A DNA stretch of 64,000 nt. It comes from Hoeflea sp. GTDB taxonomy: Bacteria > Pseudomonadota > Alphaproteobacteria > Rhizobiales > Rhizobiaceae. Positions 1 through 8,208 of the stretch are shown one piece after another. The stretch spans positions 1,302,001-1,366,000 of the forward strand of contig JACKJT010000001.1 of NCBI GenBank assembly GCA_020637795.1, given 5' to 3'. The notes beneath the pieces are model-generated. The model ran no database searches. It had not been told where the DNA came from and worked only from the letters and a program-made list of their open reading frames with translations. A program made the translations under genes and the position numbers. How positions within the stretch are numbered: the stretch's first letter is position 1; the number at the start of each line of letters is the position of its first letter.

Positions 1-711
1 AACGTGCTTCTGCTGATGGACAATGTTTTTCGCTTCGTCCAGGCCGGCTCGGAAGTCTCGGGTCTTCTCGGCCGGATGCCCTCGCGCGTCGGTTACCAGC
101 CGACGCTGGAGACAGAGGTGGCGGACCTGCAGGAACGGATCGCATCCGTCGGCAATGCCTCGGTCACCGCGATCGAGGCGGTCTACGTGCCCGCGGATGA
201 TTTCACCGACCCGGCGGTCGGGGCGATCAGCAGCCATGTCGATTCCATGGTGGTGCTGTCCCGGCAACTGGCGGCCGAGGGTATCTATCCGGCCATCGAC
301 CCCATCGCGACGACCTCGATCCTGCTCGACCCCACGGTGGTGGGGCAGGACCATGTCGATATCGCCGGGCGGGTGCGGGAGGTGATCGAACATTACCGCG
401 AGCTGCGCGACGTGATCGCGCTCCTGGGCGTCGAGGAGCTGGGCGCCGAGGAACGCCGCGCGGTCGGGCGGGCGCGCCGCCTGCAGCGGTTCCTGACCCA
501 GCCGTTCTTCGTCGCCGCAGGCTTCTCCGGGATGGAAGGCCGTTCGGTGCAGCTGAAGGACACCATCGCCGGATGCCGGGCGATCCTCGACGGTGAGTGC
601 GACGACTGGGAGGAAAGCGCGCTCTACATGATCGGCACACTGGATGAAGCACGCGACAAGCAGAAAAAGCTCAAGGATCGCGACGCGGCACGCACAAGGG
701 TGGGGGCATGA
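1..711 (+). CDS. atpD: N-ATPase F1 beta subunit, C-terminal part (5' end outside window)
   Basis: This is the C-terminal half of the catalytic beta subunit of a rotary ATPase, which binds and hydrolyses or makes ATP in the F1 head. The frame is open from base 1, so the start lies upstream. Visible family motifs are the Walker B strand with LLLMDNVFRF, the following QAGSEVSGLLGRMPSRVGYQ segment, and AVYVPADDFTDPA near the DELSEED-side region. The stop overlaps atpC by 4 bases (ATGA). The genes that follow (atpC, atpQ, atpR, atpB, atpE, atpF, atpA, atpG) are in the N-ATPase order, not the housekeeping F-ATPase order, so this belongs to the second, laterally spread ATPase. About 236 residues are present; the Walker A loop lies before the window. 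Confidence 0.95.
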   Translation, partial: NVLLLMDNVFRFVQAGSEVSGLLGRMPSRVGYQPTLETEVADLQERIASVGNASVTAIEAVYVPADDFTDPAVGAISSHVDSMVVLSRQLAAEGIYPAIDPIATTSILLDPTVVGQDHVDIAGRVREVIEHYRELRDVIALLGVEELGAEERRAVGRARRLQRFLTQPFFVAAGFSGMEGRSVQLKDTIAGCRAILDGECDDWEESALYMIGTLDEARDKQKKLKDRDAARTRVGA

Positions 712-1160
712 GCAGGGACACGCTGACACTCACGATCTCGACGCCGCTGCAGCTCGTCATGCGGGCGGAGAACGTGCGGTCCTTCCGCGCCGAAGACGAG
801 AGCGGCAGCTTCGGCATCATGCCGGGGCACGTGGCCTTGCTGAGCGTTCTGCGCGCCTGTGTCGTCCGCTGGCGGGAGCCCGAGGCGGCTTGGTCCTACT
901 GCGCGGTGCGCGGCGGCGTGCTGACCGTGGAGAAGGGCCGCCATATCCGCATCGCCTGCCGCCAGGCGGTTCTCGGAGCGGACCTGGCGGCGCTGGAAGC
1001 CGGTGTCGAAACCCATCTCGCCGCCGAGGCCGAAGCGGCGCGTGCCGCGCGCCTGCAACAGGCGCGGATGCACGCCCAGGTGATCCGCAAGATCATCCTG
1101 CACATGTCCGATGATGGCGGGACTTCCATGGACGCTTCGCTTGACGGGGCCTTCCAATGA
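708..1160 (+). CDS. atpC: N-ATPase F1 epsilon subunit
   Basis: 150-residue epsilon subunit of the central stalk, coupling rotor and F1 head. The N-terminal 85 residues match the epsilon beta-sandwich pattern (ESGSFGIMPGHVALLSVL is the typical turn region), followed by an alpha-helical, Ala/Arg-rich C-terminal hairpin. The ATG overlaps the atpD stop by 4 bases, and the stop overlaps the next start by 4 bases, so translation is probably coupled. Having epsilon directly after beta, followed by atpQ and atpR, is diagnostic of N-ATPase operons. The assignment rests on position and fold pattern; epsilon subunits vary greatly in sequence. Confidence 0.9.
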   Translation: MSRDTLTLTISTPLQLVMRAENVRSFRAEDESGSFGIMPGHVALLSVLRACVVRWREPEAAWSYCAVRGGVLTVEKGRHIRIACRQAVLGADLAALEAGVETHLAAEAEAARAARLQQARMHAQVIRKIILHMSDDGGTSMDASLDGAFQ

Positions 1161-1438
1161 CCGGGGAACGCGATCCGCAGCCATTGCGCGACGCAGCGCG
1201 CGATTCCGCCGAGCGCGAACGGATGCGGATCAGCGATCCCGAGCCATCGCTGGGCCGACGGTTCGGGCAGATCGGCATTCTCGGCTGGATGATCGTCATC
1301 CCGGTGCTCATGGGCATATTCGCAGGCAGCTGGCTGGACCGGCTTCTGGGCACCGGCATCACGCTTTCGGCGGCACTGACGATGGCAGGCGCGGCGCTCG
1401 GTCTGTGGCTGGCTTTCAAATGGATGCATGAACAATGA
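1157..1438 (+). CDS. atpQ: N-ATPase subunit AtpQ (AtpI/gene-1-like membrane protein)
   Basis: 93-residue membrane protein. A polar N-terminus of about 38 residues, rich in Arg, Asp and Glu, is followed by two predicted transmembrane helices (about 41-62 and 67-88) with small-residue patches such as GIFAGSWLDRLLGTG. This matches the ATPase gene-1/AtpI family, whose members help assemble the c-ring. In N-ATPase operons this position is called atpQ. It overlaps its neighbours by 4 bases on each side. The family name is established; the exact function of AtpQ is not firmly known, and a role in ring assembly or Mg2+/Ca2+ handling is only proposed. Confidence 0.85.
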   Translation: MTGERDPQPLRDAARDSAERERMRISDPEPSLGRRFGQIGILGWMIVIPVLMGIFAGSWLDRLLGTGITLSAALTMAGAALGLWLAFKWMHEQ

Positions 1439-1728
1439 CAGACTTTTCCGGATTTGACCTGAGCCTTGTCGACGTGGTGCGGCTGCTTGCCGTCCTGGCC
1501 GCCGGATATGGCGCGGGCCTCGTCCATTTCGCAACGCTCGAAACGGTCGCGCGCCGCATCGCCGGCGGCAGGCTCTCGGCCGTTGCGTTGCAGATCGGCA
1601 GGCTGGCAGCCCTCGGCCTGTTCCTGTTCCTGCTCGTCAAGCTTGGCGCAATCGAGCTTCTCTTGGGCAGTGCCGGAATCATGCTGGCGAGATCGCGGGT
1701 TCTGGCGCGCGTGAGGGCGGAACCATGA
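1435..1728 (+). CDS. atpR: N-ATPase subunit AtpR
   Basis: 97-residue, very hydrophobic protein with three likely transmembrane segments (about 9-32, 42-62 and 64-85). A conserved polar spot lies in the first (GYGAGLVHFATLETVARRIA). AtpR is found only in N-ATPase operons and is thought to work with AtpQ in rotor or stator assembly. It sits between atpQ and atpB, overlapping both by 4 bases. Its function is unproven; the identification rests on size, membrane pattern and exact operon position. Confidence 0.85.
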   Translation: MTDFSGFDLSLVDVVRLLAVLAAGYGAGLVHFATLETVARRIAGGRLSAVALQIGRLAALGLFLFLLVKLGAIELLLGSAGIMLARSRVLARVRAEP

Positions 1729-2444
1729 ACGGTTCTCCGCTGACCGCCGAGGTTGCCTTCACGATCGGCCCCGTTGCGGTGACCATGCCGGTGGTGATCA
1801 CCTGGGGCATCATGGCAGTGCTGTTTGTCTTCAGCGTATTTTCGACCCGCCGCCTCGCGGTGATCGCGGGGCCGGTGCAAACGGTGCTGGAACTGCTGGT
1901 GACGACAATCGATGCGCAGATCGAGGCGACGATCCAGCGCAACCCCGCACCCTACCGGATGCTGATCGGCTCGCTGTTCCTGTTCATCTTGGTGGCAAGC
2001 TGGACATCGTTGATCCCGGGCCTCGAGCCGCCGACGGCGACCCTGGAAACCGACGCGGCGCTTGCCAGCGTGGTGTTCCTCGCAACGATCTATTTCGGCA
2101 TCCGCTCGAACGGCGTCAGGGGCTACCTGAAGACCTTCGCCGACCCGTCCTGGGTGATGATCCCGCTCAACCTGGTGGAGCAGATCACGCGGACATTTTC
2201 GCTGATGGTCCGCCTGTTCGGCAACGTCATGAGCGGCGTTTTCGTGGTCGGCATCGTGCTGTCGCTCGCCGGTCTCCTGGTTCCGATCCCGCTGATGGCG
2301 CTGGACCTGCTGACCGGCGCCGTGCAGGCCTACATCTTCGCCGTTCTGGCAACGGTCTTCATCGGGGCGGCAATCGCCGAGAATGGAACGAAGCACCGCC
2401 CCCCTGCCCCGCCAGCCCCCTCCGAAACAAAGGGAACGAACTGA
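1725..2444 (+). CDS. atpB: N-ATPase Fo subunit a
   Basis: 239-residue subunit a, which forms the ion half-channels next to the c-ring. The essential stator arginine is visible as R163 in SLMVRLFGNVMSG, equivalent to R210 of E. coli. Conserved helices flank it, with PLNLVEQITRTF before and AYIFAVLATVFIGAAI near the end. There are five to six transmembrane helices. The C-terminal tail is Pro-rich (PPAPPAPSETK) and probably cytoplasmic. The start overlaps atpR by 4 bases and the stop overlaps atpE by one base. Confidence 0.95.
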   Translation: MNGSPLTAEVAFTIGPVAVTMPVVITWGIMAVLFVFSVFSTRRLAVIAGPVQTVLELLVTTIDAQIEATIQRNPAPYRMLIGSLFLFILVASWTSLIPGLEPPTATLETDAALASVVFLATIYFGIRSNGVRGYLKTFADPSWVMIPLNLVEQITRTFSLMVRLFGNVMSGVFVVGIVLSLAGLLVPIPLMALDLLTGAVQAYIFAVLATVFIGAAIAENGTKHRPPAPPAPSETKGTN

Positions 2445-2686
2445 TGAACTACATCCATCTTGCCAGCATCATCGCCGCGGCGATCGCCGTGTCTTTCGGG
2501 GCCATCGGACCGGCCTTGGCGGAGGGCCGGGCGGTGGCCGCGGCAATGGACGCGATTGCCCGCCAGCCCGAGGCAGCCGGCACGGTTTCGCGAACGCTCT
2601 TCGTCGGCCTGGCGATGATCGAGACGATGGCAATCTATTGCCTCGTCATCGCGCTGCTGCTGCTTTTCGCCAATCCCTACGCCTAA
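2444..2686 (+). CDS. atpE: N-ATPase Fo subunit c (double-carboxylate rotor subunit)
   Basis: 80-residue hairpin of two transmembrane helices joined by the conserved ARQPE loop (residues 39-43). Aligned by eye to the Na+-dependent Ilyobacter c subunit, E60 in helix 2 is the main ion-binding carboxylate. It is followed by T61 and Y65, where Na+ enzymes have Ser and Tyr. Helix 1 carries E27 (PALAEGRA) where the Na+ enzyme has Gln32. Such two-carboxylate c subunits typify N-ATPases. They were first proposed to carry Na+, but the Burkholderia pseudomallei N-type c-ring (17-mer) was reported to be H+ specific. The ion used here cannot be read from sequence alone. Confidence 0.95.
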   Translation: MNYIHLASIIAAAIAVSFGAIGPALAEGRAVAAAMDAIARQPEAAGTVSRTLFVGLAMIETMAIYCLVIALLLLFANPYA

Positions 2687-2703
2687 CCAGGACGGCCAAG
2701 CGC

Positions 2704-3447
2704 ATGCAATTCGACTGGTGGACCTTCGCCTTTCAGGTGATCAACGTGCTGGTGCTGATGTGGCTCCTGAGCCGCTTCATGTTCCGGCCGATCGCCGGGA
2801 TCATCGCCGAGCGGCAGGCCGAAACCACAAGGGCGCTGGCCGACGCGGAAACGGCCAAAGCCAAGGCCGCCGAAGCCACGCGCGCGGCGAAGGAGGAGGA
2901 GCAGCGCAATGCGAGCGAGCGGCTGAAGATCATCGAGGCGGCAAAGGCCGGGGCCGAAGCCCAGCGCAAGACCATTCTCGACATGTCCCGAAAGGAGGCC
3001 GCCGAGATTGCCGCGAAGGCCGACGCCGACGCAAAGCGGAAACACCGGAGCGACCGGCAGGAGCAATTGAGGGAATCCGCCGCGCTCGCCATCCGGATCG
3101 CCGGGCGGCTGATGGACAATCTTCCCGACGACGCCCGCATCCTGGGCTATCCCGAACGGCTGCAGAAGGCGCTGGACGCGCTTGATGGCGAACAGCGCAA
3201 TGCACTGGCCTCCGAACCAGGCATCTTGCGGATCGTCGCGCCGCGGCCGCTGAGCGACGCCGAACTGGCGGCAACACGGGAAGCGATCCGCAAGGCCCTG
3301 AAAATCGATCCGCCGCAGACCGTCGAGGTCGACGCCTCGCTGATCGCCGGACTGGAGCTCAGAGGCCGGCACGGCATCATTCACAACTCGCTCAGCCACG
3401 ACCTGAGCCGTATTGCCGAGGCTATGGACCGGGATGATCATGTCTGA
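2704..3447 (+). CDS. atpF: N-ATPase stator subunit b with delta-like C-terminal extension
   Basis: 247-residue stator protein. The ATG at 2704 is chosen because MQFDWWTFAFQVINVLVLMW gives the normal b-subunit membrane anchor (residues 6-25). A longer upstream reading would run through atpE in another frame. Residues 30-140 are a charged Ala/Lys/Glu coiled coil that would reach along F1. From about 150 the protein looks delta-like (LVDNL/PRPLSDAEL region, then GLELRGRHGIIHNSLSHDLSRIAEAM), which fits the absence of a separate atpH gene. That this extension replaces delta is an inference from family knowledge. The stop overlaps the start of atpA. Confidence 0.9.
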   Translation: MQFDWWTFAFQVINVLVLMWLLSRFMFRPIAGIIAERQAETTRALADAETAKAKAAEATRAAKEEEQRNASERLKIIEAAKAGAEAQRKTILDMSRKEAAEIAAKADADAKRKHRSDRQEQLRESAALAIRIAGRLMDNLPDDARILGYPERLQKALDALDGEQRNALASEPGILRIVAPRPLSDAELAATREAIRKALKIDPPQTVEVDASLIAGLELRGRHGIIHNSLSHDLSRIAEAMDRDDHV

Positions 3448-4963
3448 CGCGGATCAACCAGAAAGCACAGGGATCGAGGCCCTGGCGGATCGGGTCGACC
3501 GGGTCGAACTGGGGCCGTCGTCCGAAGCGCTCGGGCGCGTGACGGAAATCGCCGACGGGCTGGCGCACGTGTCCGGCCTGATGGCCGCGCGGCTGGGAGA
3601 GCTCCTCGAGTTCGAAGGCGGCGCACAGGGGTTCGTGCTCAATCTGGAACCCGAGAGCATCCAGGCAGTGCTGCTCGATCCAAGCGACGCCATCCCGGCC
3701 GGCTCGATTGTCCGGCGCACCGGCAGGCTGGCCAGCGTGCCGGTCGGCGAAGCGCTTCTGGGCCGCGTCGTCGATCCGCTCGGCCGCCCGCTCGACGAAG
3801 CGGGCCCGATCGATGTCGAGGACCGGCAGCCGATCGAACGGCCGGCGCCGGACATCATCGACCGCGATTTCGTCACCGAACCGCTGGAATCCGGCCTCCT
3901 GGTCGTTGACGCGCTGTTTGCCGTCGGCAGGGGGCAACGCGAACTCATCATCGGCGAACGGGCGACCGGCAAGACCTCGATAGCGGTCGACACCATCATC
4001 AACCAGAAAGGCTCCGACATCGTTTGCATCTACGTCGCCATCGGCCAGCGGGCGACGGCGGTGCGGCGGGTGATCGACGCGGTGCGCAGCAGGGGCGATA
4101 TCAGCCGCTGCATCGTCGTGGTCGCCGCCGCCACCGCGGAGCCGGGCCTGCGCTGGCTGGCGCCGTTTGCCGGAACCACGATGGCGGAATATTTCCGCGA
4201 CAGGGGCGGTCATGCGCTGATCGTCTATGACGACCTGACCAAGCACGCCACCACCCACCGCGAACTGTCGCTGCTCGCCCGCCAGCCGCCCGGGCGCGAG
4301 GCCTATCCGGGCGACATCTTCTTCCTGCACGCCCGGCTGCTGGAACGCTCGGCCAAGCTGTCGCAGGACAAGGGCGGCGGGTCGCTGACGGCCCTGCCGA
4401 TCGCCGAAATCGACGCCGGAAACCTGTCCGGGTACATTCCGACCAATCTGATCTCGATCTCGGACGGGCAGATCGTGCTGTCGTCCAAGCTGTTTGCCGC
4501 CAACCAGCGGCCGGCGGTCGATGTCGGGCTGAGCGTCAGCCGCGTCGGCGGCAAGGCCCAGCTTGCGGCACTGAAGGCGGTGGCCGGCCAGGTCCGGCTC
4601 GACTACGCCCAGTACCTGGAACTGCGGATGTTCTCGCGCTTCGGCGGGTTCGGCGATGCGTCGGTCAGGCACCGGATCGAGCATGGCGACCGGATCGGCG
4701 CGCTGTTGTCGCAGCCGCGGTTCTCGCCGCTGAGATCCATCGACCAGATCGCCCTGCTCACGGCGCTGGGCGACGGGCTGCTCGACAATGTCGCCCTGGA
4801 CCGGATCGAGACGCTGAAAAGACTGCTGCCCGGCGTGATCGACAGCGAGCCCCGGCTCGCGGAAATATCCGCCCGGCCCGCCACGCTGAGCGCGGATCAA
4901 CAGGACGCGCTGCTTGCCTGCGTGCGGCTGGCGATTGCGAAACTTTCCGAAGGCGAAAGCTGA
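3440..4963 (+). CDS. atpA: N-ATPase F1 alpha subunit
   Basis: 507-residue non-catalytic alpha subunit of the F1 head. The P-loop GERATGKTS lies near residue 175, preceded by the glycine/charged segment RGQRELIIG. YVAIGQRATAVRRVIDAV and a Walker B region (HALIVYDDLTKHA) follow, then the alpha-subunit LSLLARQPPGREAYPGDIF motif. The start at 3440 gives an 8-base overlap with atpF; ATG 3434 is a possible alternative. Length matches the family. It supports the N-ATPase call because alpha follows b rather than delta. Confidence 0.95.
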   Translation: MSDADQPESTGIEALADRVDRVELGPSSEALGRVTEIADGLAHVSGLMAARLGELLEFEGGAQGFVLNLEPESIQAVLLDPSDAIPAGSIVRRTGRLASVPVGEALLGRVVDPLGRPLDEAGPIDVEDRQPIERPAPDIIDRDFVTEPLESGLLVVDALFAVGRGQRELIIGERATGKTSIAVDTIINQKGSDIVCIYVAIGQRATAVRRVIDAVRSRGDISRCIVVVAAATAEPGLRWLAPFAGTTMAEYFRDRGGHALIVYDDLTKHATTHRELSLLARQPPGREAYPGDIFFLHARLLERSAKLSQDKGGGSLTALPIAEIDAGNLSGYIPTNLISISDGQIVLSSKLFAANQRPAVDVGLSVSRVGGKAQLAALKAVAGQVRLDYAQYLELRMFSRFGGFGDASVRHRIEHGDRIGALLSQPRFSPLRSIDQIALLTALGDGLLDNVALDRIETLKRLLPGVIDSEPRLAEISARPATLSADQQDALLACVRLAIAKLSEGES

Positions 4964-5808
4964 TGCGCCGGTCAGCGGATGTCGCCGGACAGATCGAGAA
5001 TGTCGAACAGATCGAGGGCGTCGTGGTGGCGATGCGGGCACTGGCGGCCGCGCACGCGCAGGAGGCCCGGCGTCACCTCACCGCGATCCGCGAACAGGAG
5101 GCAACGGTGGCCCATGCCATGGCCAATGCGCTGGCGCTGCTCGCGCAGGCCGACCGGCAACCGGCGGGGTCGATCGCGGCCGCCGGCCCGGAACTGAAGA
5201 TCGTCGTCGGCGCCGCGCAAGGCTTCAGCGGGCTCTACAACGAGCGGATCGTCGAGGCCGCGCTCAAGGCTCGCAGCGCCGCGGCCAGCCCCTCGTTCAT
5301 GCTGATCGGCCAGCGTTCCGTGACTGAATTCGAGGGGCTCGCCATCCCGCCTGCCTGGTCGGCAAACATGGCCGCGCACACCGCCGAGATCCCCGCGCTC
5401 GCAAGCCGGGTCGTCGATGCGCTTTTCGCGTTCCTGGAACGCGGCACGGTGGCCGCCGTCAGCATCCTCTACTGCGACCCCGACGGACGCGAGCAAAGCC
5501 TCGTCGACCGCCGGCTGATGCCGTTCGACTTCTCGCGGTTCCCGCCTGCCAAACGGGCCGAAGCACCGCTGATCACGCTGCCGCCGGAGATGCTGGTCTC
5601 GCACCTGGTGGAGGAGTACGTGTTCACCGAGATCTGCGAGGCGCTGATGCTGGGCTTTGCGTCGGAAAACGATGCACGGATGACGGCGATGACGCGCGCG
5701 CGCAGCAATGTCCGGCGGATCCGCGACGATCTTCGCATCGAATTCGCACAATTGCGGCAGGCGCAGACGACCACCGAAATCATCGAACTGTCGCAGGTCC
5801 TGCGATGA
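4963..5808 (+). CDS. atpG: N-ATPase F1 gamma subunit
   Basis: 281-residue gamma subunit, the rotating shaft. The N-terminal helix (about 1-55) contains the family pattern IEGVVVAMRALAAAHAQEARR. The C-terminal helix (about 215-281) contains FTEICEALMLGFASENDARM and ends in the typical ITEIIELSQVL-like segment (TTTEIIELSQVLR). The central Rossmann-like domain has the usual GAAQGFSGLYNERI. The start overlaps the atpA stop by one base (TGATG). This is the last gene of the operon; 140 bases beyond it lies the edge of the tRNA-Phe island. Confidence 0.95.
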   Translation: MRRSADVAGQIENVEQIEGVVVAMRALAAAHAQEARRHLTAIREQEATVAHAMANALALLAQADRQPAGSIAAAGPELKIVVGAAQGFSGLYNERIVEAALKARSAAASPSFMLIGQRSVTEFEGLAIPPAWSANMAAHTAEIPALASRVVDALFAFLERGTVAAVSILYCDPDGREQSLVDRRLMPFDFSRFPPAKRAEAPLITLPPEMLVSHLVEEYVFTEICEALMLGFASENDARMTAMTRARSNVRRIRDDLRIEFAQLRQAQTTTEIIELSQVLR

Positions 5809-6156
5809 CAGGGGCTGCGCGCAACCGGATCGAGACCTGAATAGATCCCGCGCAGTCAGGATCATCGGCCTTGCCGATCATGACTTGTGACTGGCAATTC
5901 CCCGCTTCACAGCGGCATCCGCAGGCTATTGAAGCGACTTGAAAAAAATGGTGCTCGGAGGCGGATTTGAACCACCGACACGCGGATTTTCAATCCAAAG
6001 ATTTCGGCTCCCCGTCAATCCCAAGGATTCTCAACAATTGGCATATCTCATTGAGATATATTCGCTTTATTGATTTTCTTGTCCTAACGATTCCCAACAC
6101 ACGCTTTACATTATCCAGACTCGTGCGACTTAGCTGCTACTTAGAAAGCGTGATTC
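5809..6156 (+). other. Intergenic stretch: N-ATPase downstream region, island left end and integrase leader
   Basis: No gene is supported. Up to 5948 the sequence resembles the chromosome side, with a weak 6-bp hairpin (ATCGGC/GCCGAT, 5864-5878) that lacks a T-run. From 5949 it carries the truncated tRNA-Phe copy, then an AT-rich leader of about 150 bases before the integrase. A short reading frame across it is only the translated tRNA fragment. Confidence 0.6.
5949..5996 (-). repeat. Left island attachment repeat: 3' fragment of tRNA-Phe
   Basis: Bases 5956-5996 are identical over 41 bp to 26897-26937, the anticodon-to-acceptor 3' part of the intact tRNA-Phe. The match continues to 5949 through the CCA end with one mismatch (T at 5955 against C at 26896, in the acceptor stem). 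After 5996 similarity stops abruptly, so the 5' half of a tRNA is absent. This is the classic duplicated core of integration into the 3' end of a tRNA gene and sets the left end of the island, 160 bp before the integrase. Confidence 0.9.
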
Positions 6157-7398
6157 ATGAGAACCAAATTTTCAAAAAAGTTCGTTGAGGCAATCGAGCC
6201 GTCTCAAAAGGATCAGCTGTTCTGGGACACCGAAGTCCCCGGCTTTGGCGTGAAGGTCACGCCCAAGGGCAAGCGGGCCTACTTCATCTACTACCGAAAC
6301 CGATCAGGACAACAGCGTCGACCCAAGATCGGCGATCACGGATCGATTACCCTCGATGAGGCCCGGAAGACCGCGCAGCAACAACTTGCTCTGGTTGCCT
6401 CCGGCACCGACATCAGTGCGCAAAGGCAGGTCGAACGGAGTGTTGGAACCGTTGCGGAATTAGCCGAGCGATACCTGAGCGAGTATGCCGAAGCCCACAA
6501 GAAGCAGAGCAGCATTAAGACTGACAAGGCCAACATCGAGAACCACGTCCTGCCGATACTCGGCGCGATGGCTGTTGGTGAGGTTACGAGGCAAGATATT
6601 GACCGTTTGAAGCTGGCGGTTCGCGACGGCCAGACAGCCCGCAAACTCCCTGCTAAACCCAGGGGGCGCAGAATCGTTCGTGGCGGCGAAGGCATAGCCA
6701 ATCGGGTCATTGCGCTCACTTCGAAAATGTTTGCCTGCGCTCAAGAGTGGGGCCTCCGGGCCGACAATCCTGCCCAAGGCATTCGAAAGTTCAGGGAGCA
6801 CCGCAAAGACCGCTTCCTCAGCTCCGATGAAGTCGGGCGCTTGTTGACGGCATTGCGCGAGGCCCGGCAACAACAGACAGAGAGCCTTTCTGCCATCGTG
6901 GCCATCCGGATCCTATTGCTTACGGGCATGCGATGTGGCGAGGTCCTTAATCTGAGATGGAAGGACGTAGACGAAGCAAACGCGTGCTTCCGCCTACCAG
7001 ATTCCAAGACCGGATCCCGGGTCATCCCCTACAGCCGCGACGTAGCTGACGATATTGGCCTTCTAGAAAAGTCCGGCCCAGAGGAGCTGGTCTTTGAAGG
7101 AAGGGAGAACGGCTCCCCTCTCTCACTCCGGCGCCCTTGGTATAGAATTCGCGAGCTGGCGAACATTGACGATACGGCGAACCTGCATTCGCTAAGGCAT
7201 ACGTTCGCGTCATGGTCGGTTATGAACGGCCTGTCACTTACTCAGGTTGGCGCTCTACTTGGGCACAAGTCCTCACAGACAACATTGCGCTATGCCGATC
7301 ATGCCCTAGAAGCCCAGCGAAGCTATTTTGAAAAGACAGGTTCGGCATTGGCCTCGATGGAAATTGCGGATCGTCAGTCCTCATCGTCATCTTCATAA
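6157..7398 (+). CDS. P4-type tyrosine site-specific integrase of the tRNA-Phe island
   Basis: 413-residue tyrosine recombinase that would insert and excise the island at tRNA-Phe. It has an N-terminal arm-binding domain of the DUF4102 type (about 1-90, with FWDTEVPGFGVKVTPKGKRA), a core-binding helical domain (about 95-205) and a C-terminal catalytic domain. All catalytic residues are visible: R259 (TGMRCGEVL), K284 (DSKTGSR), H344 and R347 (LHSLRHTF), H370 (LLGHKS) and nucleophile Y379 (LRYADH). The gene therefore looks intact. It reads away from the adjacent att repeat. The C-terminus ends in six serines, encoded where an opposite-strand gene overlaps by 25 bases. Confidence 0.95.
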   Translation: MRTKFSKKFVEAIEPSQKDQLFWDTEVPGFGVKVTPKGKRAYFIYYRNRSGQQRRPKIGDHGSITLDEARKTAQQQLALVASGTDISAQRQVERSVGTVAELAERYLSEYAEAHKKQSSIKTDKANIENHVLPILGAMAVGEVTRQDIDRLKLAVRDGQTARKLPAKPRGRRIVRGGEGIANRVIALTSKMFACAQEWGLRADNPAQGIRKFREHRKDRFLSSDEVGRLLTALREARQQQTESLSAIVAIRILLLTGMRCGEVLNLRWKDVDEANACFRLPDSKTGSRVIPYSRDVADDIGLLEKSGPEELVFEGRENGSPLSLRRPWYRIRELANIDDTANLHSLRHTFASWSVMNGLSLTQVGALLGHKSSQTTLRYADHALEAQRSYFEKTGSALASMEIADRQSSSSSS

Positions 7399-7871
7399 TC
7401 TACAATTTTTTCGAAAAATCGCTCAACGACATCCACACCGCTATCGGAAAGAGCGATAGACAAGAACCGCGTTTTCTCGCTGCCAATTTTTACTGATATT
7501 TCTACTTTTCGCACACGATCGTCTGGTGGCGTGGCAAGATCTTCAGCGGCATCTAGGTCGATGTCGTCATAGTTCTGTTCTTCCGTGTATCTTGCCGCCC
7601 ATGCGTGCACCCCCTCCCCGTTCCGCCTTGCCAGATCGCAAACTTCATCTGGTGGAATTTCGTTGTAGATCAAATAGAGCGCGGCCCGCACATCCCTGCT
7701 GATGCGCTGCTGTTGATACCTATTTGGTGCAGATCCGCAATTGTGTACCGCCTCCATAAACACTCTACATTTCTTTCTCTCAAAATCTTTCCCAACAGGC
7801 GTTGGCTTAGAAGACAGAGCAAAGATGAAATGGCGGTTAGCTCCGAAAAGGAGATCAAGGGCAACCGCCAT
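7374..7871 (-). CDS. Hypothetical acidic protein, convergent with the integrase
   Basis: 165-residue protein with no recognised family. It starts with a hydrophobic stretch (MAVALDLLFGANRHFIFAL), has a basic centre with Cys residues (KKCRVF, VHNCGSAPNRYQQQ), and ends in a strongly acidic tail (DYEDDDED). Codon use is plausible for coding and it fills the strand after the integrase. Its last 25 bases overlap the end of the integrase tail to tail. It could be an island accessory gene of unknown role. Base composition is lower in GC than the flanking chromosome. Confidence 0.6.
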   Translation of the reverse strand: MAVALDLLFGANRHFIFALSSKPTPVGKDFERKKCRVFMEAVHNCGSAPNRYQQQRISRDVRAALYLIYNEIPPDEVCDLARRNGEGVHAWAARYTEEQNYDDIDLDAAEDLATPPDDRVRKVEISVKIGSEKTRFLSIALSDSGVDVVERFFEKIVDYEDDDED

Positions 7872-8208
7872 CGCAATGCGCTCATAGATCGCCGCTCGAC
7901 CTTGTACCGGCTGGCGTTCAGCCCAGCTCCTCAGTGCGCGAACACTACATTCCGAGAAGCTCGATGAAGGTTACGTAGTAGAGTTCCATTTCGGGATTTT
8001 TTCAGGACAACTCCTTGCCAGCCCGATATCAGCTATTTTTTACCTATGATTGCATTATTGGCGAAATTCAACCAAATTTGACACATTGGCGATGTTCCTG
8101 TATTGTTCTTTTGTCTGAGCCGCTTCGTGTCCGTGGCTCTCGCTCTTATCGGCGCGGTTCAGCTCATGTCTGAACCTACGTGGAGGCTATCTCCGCAAGC
8201 CGAGAAAG
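7872..8208 (+). other. AT-richer intergenic region with one good promoter
   Basis: No gene seen. The region separates the leftward hypothetical gene from the rightward small-gene cluster. Its right part contains a clear sigma70-type promoter (8078-8106). Reading frames here are short or are shadows. Confidence 0.5.
8078..8106 (+). promoter_or_regulatory. Predicted sigma70-type promoter
   Basis: TTGACA at 8078-8083, a 17-base spacer, and TATTGT at 8101-8106. It lies about 100 bases before the hypothetical gene at 8209, with an AT-rich upstream region. The match to consensus is strong for -35 and moderate for -10; transcription is inferred. Confidence 0.55.

Noticed and set aside
3422..5041. 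539-residue minus-strand reading frame
   Set aside because: Exact shadow of atpA, rich in Arg, Gln and Asp, without any domain.
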